Positions 45,260 through 51,741 of a stretch of 51,741 nucleotides of DNA are shown here, piece after piece. Numbering within the stretch: the stretch's first letter is position 1; every line of letters starts with the position of its first letter. The translations under genes and the position numbers were made by a program. The notes below the pieces were generated by a model. The model saw only the letters and a list, made by a program, of their open reading frames with translations, searched no databases and was not told the origin of the DNA. Source of the stretch: Plakobranchus ocellatus (taxonomy: Eukaryota; Mollusca; Gastropoda; Plakobranchidae); contig BLXT01003273.1 of NCBI GenBank assembly GCA_019648995.1, positions 1,524,128 through 1,575,868 of the forward strand. The letters run 5' to 3'.

Positions 45260-48200
45260 CTGCAAGAGCATATGTAAAAGATACATGAATAAACCATAAT
45301 ATCAGGAAATGATGCATTAAGTATCCCGTGTGGGATATAAGCAATCAGTCCATAATCACTAGGCAGATGATAATCTTTTCCTCCCCAATGGGTGATTTAT
45401 GGTAGAAAATGATTTATTTTGTTGCCTATAGCAAAGCAATTTTTGTTTGAAAATTTTCGTAACAAAATATCAGAAAATCTCTGCAATTATTTATTTATTT
45501 TATTTCATAGGCTCTTGTAATTGTTTCTTTGCTAGTACCAGCAAATGATTTTATTTTGAAACAAAATAATAAATTGCAAACCTAAAAGACTTTCAGAGCT
45601 GAATGTAGAATCTGAACTTCTAATTATCTTTATGATTATAGATTTTGTGATTTTTTAGGTGCTGAATTTTAGATATTGTGAAGCATATTTGATCAAAATT
45701 TTAGCAACACAATTCAGAAATAATGAATATGCATGCAATTAAAGGGAAACAATAGACAATAATGACTTGATGTCATGTGGATAAGGAAATAAGAGACATT
45801 AATGAAGCACTTTCCATCAAAATTTGTGAACACTGAAGGAAATGGTGGAACCTTTTACAGAGGGAAAAGAAATTGCTCTACCTAAGTTTGTATCGGCTCG
45901 GATAAGAAGTTGCGTCTTAGATTCTGCCACTGGCTTGAGATGGATGTTACCCACACCCTTATCTACCCACTGTTCACCTCGTTGAAAGTAGAGTTTACAT
46001 CTGAAAGCAAACGTTTTGGCTTTATTTTATATCCTGGAATAATTCCTAACGACAAAAATATTACTTATGCACATGTGAAACATAATTTTCTATAAAAATG
46101 CCATAAAAAATATATGGTTACCCTATAAGGGGCTATTTAGAAAAGATAAAATTTTAACCATGCCTAAAAATCTTATTAGTAAAATAAAAACAGCAATGCT
46201 AACTTCAACAAGGGAACTGCATATCCTGCCCTCTTATTTTCACAATTAACAAAAAATTTACAACTGATAAGTTGACATTCTTGGGGACTGAAAACAAAGT
46301 TTCACAATTACGCAGTAGTAGTTTGTTTGGCTTACATGAATTCTTCTTATAATCAACAGCTATATAATTATAGCTTCAGTAAATCAATATCATTTATAAA
46401 ACACACACAATCAAAATGATATTCATCTGAAAAGATATGCTTACACAAATACATAAAGATGGACAATCAACCTACACAAATACATAAAGAGAAACAATCA
46501 AGTCAAGCCTCTTAAAAATAAATATACACAACAAGAGATGGCATGATGATATGCTGCAGAGACAACTATATGATGAGCTCTAAAATCTACAGTGTTCTTG
46601 ATCCTTTCCTGACTTAAGCTCTTCATACTATCTTCTTCTCTTCTTTGAAAAAAATAAAACAATGAAAAAAATCTGTTTGAATAATGCACACATCAATTTT
46701 TAGATGAACCAAGAGGTTTCCCTTTCTGAGTTTCTACAGTAAAGAAGAATATGTGGATAATTATCTTTTTATTACAATACTAGCTGCAGCATAAAATCAG
46801 CAATTACAGTCTATTTTTTGGCTCACCTCTTGGAGTAAAGAGCATCATCCTCTTTAATTTCTCTTACTTCTGGTACAGGAGGAACATACTCTTCTTCATC
46901 TATGAACAAATTAACATATCATGAAAAATGTAAAACCAAATAAATATTCTGTACGCAGCCATTTTAGAGCATATAGTCACCACTCTCAACTGCCCTACAC
47001 AGAATGTTAAATATAAAAAAAAAATGCCTTAAAAAATTTAAAATTTGTTTTTTAAAAAGCTTGAAAATCCAACATGTTGACTCACAATCAACATAGCCCT
47101 CTCTAGTTTTCACCACTGCAAAGCTATCAGAAAGCAGTTTCTGGAAAATGTTCAACATGGGATTCCAACTCATTCAGACAAGTCTTGAGATTATGTAAAA
47201 ATAGTTTCTTGAAACATGCTTGTCTCAAATGTCTCTAAATTTGTGAAAATAATGCTTGGAAAGCAGGAAAACAGAATTTTTTGTCCAACAGTTAACAATT
47301 CATAGGAGTAAAACAAATAAATACATTCTTTTAGTCTTTTTTTTTTTTTTGATAAAAGACTCAGATAATCGTAAATTTCAATCAAACAATTAAAAAATAA
47401 ACTACTCCTTAGCAGCCACATTTCATTGAGGGCCACAATGAATCTTTTGCCCTCTGTAATCTAATTCTGACAACGGATGTATTAGTCACAGGCCATGCAA
47501 ACTGAAAACACCTATTTATGAGACAAGTCCTAAAGTTAAATTTCATTTAAATAAAAAAAAAAAAAAGCGTTTGAGAAAAGGGAGTGAAAGGAGTGTTTCA
47601 CTTCTGAGGGTTTGCCAAAACGTGGGCTGTCATCATAGTTATGAACGAAAGATTTTCTCCAAGCCCTATTTTAAAAAATTGAACTCATCAATATATACAT
47701 TTTGATTTTGTGAGTGTAATGGCATACAAAGTACTGCTTTAAGTTTAGAAAACCAGTTTTGATTGCATCCTTGCTGTTTAAATTAACCAAATAAGTTTCG
47801 TTCATAATGATGATGACAAAAACACCAAAAAAGTGGTCACCCATCAACAAATTAAGCCCATTAACCACCAAATGAAGAGACACTGACCAATTTTTTTTAC
47901 GCAGATCTACTCCCGCTATCTAACTCTGCATGAATATTACCTCACTGGTATTCAATTAGGCTTTTCCCTTTTGTAATTGGAGATTCTTTTTTTCAAGATG
48001 TAGTAAAAAATGTGTCACAATTTGGGATCAACCTTTTGGCAATTGCTCTTCTGTGTAAAAGTGCCATAAATAGATATATGATTCGCTTTAGAAACTGATC
48101 CTAATGTTTCAAACATTGACTCATGCCATAATTATATATATATATTATATTACCATTTTTGCCATTAGAAGCTTCTGCATTGGATGCAGCAGCCTGACTT

Positions 48201-51200
48201 GCAGCCACTCCAAAAAATCCTGGTGTTGCTGCAGCTGTTGATGTAGTGCCAAAAGAAAAGAGTGGTTTTCCAGTTGCTGCTGCCGATGTTCCAAAGGAAA
48301 AACCCGAAGACTGGGTAGAGGTGGAAGTTGCCCCAAAAGAGAAGCCAGGTTTGCCTAGGGTAGATGGAGTCGAACTTGCAGTTGTTGTTTTAGTGCTACT
48401 TCCAAATGAGAAACCACCTTGTAAGTTTAAAAAAAAAAGGGAAGGATCAAAAAGATTAACAGAAGTTTGCCCTTAAACATTCAACAATAATGGCAAAAAT
48501 TTGACTCTTCAGACCTTGGATACATATAGACACTATAAACATATTTATTTAGAACTAAACATAACGCAATAGCCTTTTAAAGGCTTTATTGGTAGAGGAA
48601 TGTGTAGACTAAATTTTAGGTCAAAAGTCAAGGTTGTATCATTCTACTTCTTTGAATGCGCTGTCTAGAACAGACAGTAGCAATTATGCTCCTCCACTCA
48701 AACTGTTCTCAATTAACCTTTTAAAAAATGGCTGTTTTTGCAACAACTATTTATTGCCCATGAGTTAAGAGTTTCAATAAAAGTTATTCTCTGTCCACCT
48801 TTGCTGCTTTTGCCTTCAATCTTTCCAGCGATTGCTAGATGTTTTACATTCTTTTGTAGGCAAACGTGCCCTTGAAATTGTAGTTGCGTTTGTCTTATAG
48901 TTTTAATTAATGATCACTCAAATTTAGCATCATTCATTGGACTTTCTTTTTGTCTATGATGTCCACATCTCCACTACTTCTCTCAGTTTCCTTGTTAATT
49001 GTAAAATACTCATTTCCATATAATAGTACTGACCATACATATGTTTTCATTACCCTTATTTTGATGTCTATAATTATGCCTGTTCAACAGTATTGGTTTC
49101 ATTTTTTGGAATGTTATCTTTGGCCATGCCTATTTTTTGTTCTTTTTCACTTGTGCATCTACCATCTGATTTTATTGGGTACTTAAGATATTTGAATTGT
49201 GTAACTTCTTTGATTTTCTCGCGTTTGCTACTAAGATTGCATTTGGGATTTGAGGATTTCTTTGAGACATGCATTCTCTTTATTTCCCATTCAAACACAG
49301 GCTCATACATTTGCTCTCTAAAACAACAGCATCCAAAAGTTTTTTTTAGTAGTTCATCAGATTCTGCTATTAAAACTGTATCATCAGCACAGCTAAGGTT
49401 TTTAAGATTTTCTTTACTTATCAGACATGTCTACCTTTGACAAAACTTTTGAGGAACGTAAGAGTAAAAAAAATACTGAACATTAGATCAGAGATGCCCT
49501 CTGCCCTTGAAAAAACAAAACCACTTGAACATGACTCTAAATACTTTGCAAACAAACATGCATGCACAATAAAAAGCAAACAACAAAACCATGACAGTAC
49601 TATAGTGATGGGGAGAAGAGCAGGAAAAGAACCACTTTGACCACTGAAAAACAAAACTGGAGAATGGACATCCCTGAATAGTGTTAGATAAAAATGAGGA
49701 ACAGACCCTACCAATAAAGACGGGGAATGCTGATGATTGAACAAAAATAAAGCACTCAAATCTAGCCAAGTCCACTGAAAACAAAAAGTACCTTTAGATT
49801 GGGGTGGTTATTTATTTGCACAGCTACAGTTACTCTGTCTCTTATCTTTTCAACAGATTTCGCTAGGTTATTTGGAATTTAGGATTGGCCTTTGTCTTTT
49901 TCAATTTCTTGAGTTTCATTTCAAACCTACACATGACTGGGTTGTGGTCTGAATCACAGGCAGCTTCCAGCATTGATTTGGATGTTGTGTCAGTAAAATA
50001 AGGTATTAATTTCAACATTGTGTTTGGGACACTTTCGAAAGGAAAGTGACAAAATGTTTTTATACCGTTTTACTCACTACTTGCCAACAGACTTAATCAA
50101 AAGAAATGATGTACAAATACATTCTACTCTTGATTGCTCTTTACAGACACAGCTGCAAATGAATGCTCTTCAAACAAATAGCAGGATTTTCTAGCAGTAG
50201 AGGGATGATGGTGAAAACTCAAAATAGTGAACAATTTAGATCTTGTTTTAAAGCAGATTCTTTTTAAAAGAAAATCACCAGTTTTGAAACATGTTTGTTT
50301 AAGAGATGGGAACAGAACCTTGATATGATTGTCATACTGTTGGATGACCCTTGAACTTCTAAACAAGTTTGATAATAGTTACATCTAAAAATTTTTTGAG
50401 TTATTGTAACATAAAGGCCCATGATTAAAAAAATAAAATAAAATAAATAAAGTGCTTACCCCCCGTTGAACTTAAAGATGTGGTCCCAAAGGTAAATCCT
50501 TTGGAAACATCAGAGCCTTGAACACCTGCGACTGTTGAATCTTTTGTCATCTCTGCTTTATCTGAGGCTGAGATAACATCTTTTGTCAAGCTTTGAGCAG
50601 TAAAAGTGTTAGCAGGACTTCCATTGTTCTTTGCTTGACCAGCTGCTGGGAGAGTGGCACTCTCACTGTCCTCTGTCTTGGAAATCTCTTTTTCAGCTGA
50701 GGGCGAGTGCTCTACTGTTGATGCAGAAGCCTCAGTTTTATGATTTTGAAGATATCTTTCATAGTCTTTGAAAATGGGTGTGAGAATAATGTAAGGATTT
50801 TCCTCTACGTGCTGTTTGATCCACGCTAGAACGCTGTGATTTAGAGACTTCAGAAAGCTAAAGTACGTAGGGGAGTCTTTCCAGTCTCCCTGACCTTTGT
50901 CCAGGTGGATCTCTGCTTTGCTGCCGCTATCCTGGTTGCCATTGAAAGGTGCAGCTGATGAGGAGGCACCACTAAAAAGTCCAGAGGATCCTACAGAAGA
51001 ATTTGTAGGCTTTGTGGTTTGAAGGCCACCCCCAAAGCCAGTAATGCCTGGTGTTAGCTTAAATCCAGGGAAAGTGTTTGCTTTTGTAGAGGGGCCTGTG
51101 AGACCACCAAATCCACTGAAAGCAGAAGTTTTTGCTCCCTAAGAAAAAAAATAATACAACTTTAAAACACAGCCTTTTGTGTAACTATGGTTACAGAAAA

Positions 51201-51725
51201 AAAAATCATCATAGTTTTAAAACAAAAATCAGGGAAGCAATTTTCAGCATATTCAAACGATAAAATACGTAAAAATTAAAAACCTGTGTAGTTTTTTTTC
51301 CATTCCCCAAAGATTTTTAAAGTTCAATATTATTGCTTTTTTTTTCCTTTATGTGAAGACAAAGTTTGAATTGGTTTTGAGACATGTGTGTAGTATCAAA
51401 AGGAGGTTTTGTGAGCAAAAAATGGGTATTATTATTCATTAAAGATAGTCGTTATTGAAGCTTGATTTTTTTCCATTTAGTTCAAAAACCTCTCATTATC
51501 TTTACAAGAAGGGACAGAGCTTGACGATGCTTAAAAACCTTTGCTTTGTGCTCTATGGGAAACATATAATGTACTTTTCATTTTCTGATTTTTCCCAAAA
51601 TGTCTCATTTTGTAATGACACTTCACATGGAAGTAACTTACATCTTCTCCTGTACCACGTCTTTTTGCTCTTTTAATCACTCTATTTTCAAGAGTTTTAC
51701 TGTCAGCTTGGACAAAAACCCCTGG
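45039..51725 (-). CDS. NUP50: NUP50, nuclear pore protein (5' end missing; 6 exons)
   Basis: NUP50 is a mobile nuclear-basket nucleoporin that binds importin alpha, NUP153 and Ran and helps cargo release (known for the family). Exons in transcript order: 51725-51642, 51138-50460, 48417-48154, 46899-46827, 46000-45882, 45259-45039, totalling 479 residues plus TGA with all phases consistent. The N-terminal [12 protein letters not shown] matches human LKNRAIKKAKRR. The middle has [10 protein letters not shown] and [12 protein letters not shown], the NUP50 signature. FG motifs (GFSFG, LFSFG) follow. The C-terminus is a Ran-binding domain: [55 protein letters not shown] and [12 protein letters not shown]. 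The first coding exon (start Met) should lie right of 51741. Confidence 0.96.
45882..46000 (-). CDS. NUP50: NUP50 exon, Ran-binding domain middle
   Basis: 119 bases, phase 2 in and 1 out (acceptor GCTTTCAG, donor CTTAG|GTAGAG). Encodes [20 protein letters not shown] then [19 protein letters not shown]. Confidence 0.94.
46442..46499. repeat. Short tandem duplication in NUP50 intron
   Basis: Two copies of a unit containing ACACAAATACATAAAGA and ACAATCAA, about 30 bases apart. No function suggested. Confidence 0.75.
46827..46899 (-). CDS. NUP50: NUP50 exon, start of Ran-binding domain
   Basis: 73 bases, phase 1 in and 2 out (acceptor GTTCATAG, donor AAGAG|GTGAGC). Encodes [21 protein letters not shown] then YSK, aligned to human PPKVVVTEVKEEDAFYSK. 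Confidence 0.93.
47605..48048 (+). repeat. Dispersed repeat B, copy 2
   Basis: Matches 17041-17485 throughout with substitutions. It ends about 100 bases from NUP50 exon 48154-48417, inside the intron between it and 46899. Confidence 0.88.
48154..48417 (-). CDS. NUP50: NUP50 FG-repeat exon
   Basis: Phase 1 at both ends (acceptor AACTTACAAG, donor AAAATG|GTAATA). Contains GGFSFG, PGFSFG, SGFSFG, PLFSFG and PGFFG in Ser/Thr/Ala-rich sequence. Confidence 0.93.
48790..50030 (-). mobile_element. Degraded non-LTR retrotransposon (LINE), internally deleted
   Basis: Minus-strand fragments in order: endonuclease end ([20 protein letters not shown], 49850-50030); the reverse transcriptase catalytic block [11 protein letters not shown] (about 49385-49417, Cys in place of the usual Tyr or Phe); PKCNLSS and EVTQFKYL...SDGRC...KIGMAKD (49100-49250); [13 protein letters not shown]; and finally GHVC and [10 protein letters not shown] (about 48800-48880). 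Most of the reverse transcriptase between endonuclease and ADD is missing, and stops and frameshifts abound. It sits inside a NUP50 intron in the same orientation as the gene. Confidence 0.88.
50460..51138 (-). CDS. NUP50: NUP50 large central exon
   Basis: 226 codons plus one base without a stop (acceptor TTTCTTAG, donor GGGG|GTAAGC, phase 0 in and 1 out). It starts [15 protein letters not shown], a glycine-rich FG region, then carries [20 protein letters not shown] and [10 protein letters not shown], then a Ser/Glu-rich linker. Its only Met is near the end, so ATG-based ORF calling misses it. Confidence 0.94.
51642..51725 (-). CDS. NUP50: NUP50 exon (importin-alpha-binding N-terminal segment)
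   Basis: Encodes 28 residues, [20 protein letters not shown] then KRRGTGED, phase 0 at both ends (acceptor TTTTGTGCAG, donor GAAGAT|GTAAGT). The basic cluster is the conserved nuclear-import contact region. It is not the first coding exon: the frame has no start Met here. Confidence 0.93.
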
Positions 51726-51741
51726 CTGCACAAAAAAAAAA

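Noticed and set aside
49421..49784. Several overlapping open frames of 67-112 codons
   Set aside because: They lie within the degraded LINE, where no frame continues the endonuclease or reverse transcriptase homology; probably decayed or inserted sequence.

Overview
This is AT-rich animal nuclear DNA carrying three intron-rich, conserved protein genes, with much degenerate transposon DNA between and inside them. Exon structure, molluscan-style LINE remnants and dispersed AGATCT/TCTAGA simple sequence suggest a lophotrochozoan, most likely a gastropod mollusc. That assignment is inference; no species marker is present. There are two assembly gaps (12573-12657 and 32798-33092). I see no rRNA, tRNA or CRISPR array.

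Layout. (1) 2301-16849, minus strand: seven coding exons of NFYA, the CCAAT-binding subunit of NF-Y. They hold the start codon, a very large glutamine-rich activation region and the first half (A1 helix) of the DNA-binding domain. The A2 helix exon is not found and should lie left of position 1. (2) 22546-35582, plus strand: a complete ten-exon SERGEF (DelGEF) gene, a seven-bladed RCC1-type protein of 426 residues, with a 12-codon first exon and one GC-AG intron. (3) 45039-51725, minus strand: six exons of NUP50, ending in a Ran-binding domain; its 5' end lies right of the window. All exon junctions proposed here were checked for splice sites and reading phase, and every exon length agrees with the phases at its ends.

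NFYA and SERGEF are divergent. The DNA between them (about 21.7-22.5 kb) is less AT-rich and carries three CCAAT boxes, so a shared promoter open to NF-Y feedback is a reasonable inference. SERGEF and NUP50 converge on a 9.5 kb region of 3' flank and transposon debris.

Mobile DNA: a 799-bp Mutator-like element with a perfect 9-bp target duplication, terminal inverted repeats, hairpin-forming tandem units and a fragment resembling a FAR1-type transposase N-terminus (29585-30383). A 2.6-kb inverted-repeat element (11484-14125) interrupts a dispersed repeat whose uninterrupted copy lies at 17531-18763; a shorter relative lies in opposite orientation at 40963-41989. There are also two short inverted-repeat elements (4551-4741, 42086-42242), a degraded LINE inside a NUP50 intron (48790-50030), a second LINE 3' end (38716-39060), and a 440-bp dispersed repeat (17041, 47605). 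The three genes share no obvious pathway; their adjacency is not, to my knowledge, a known functional cluster.
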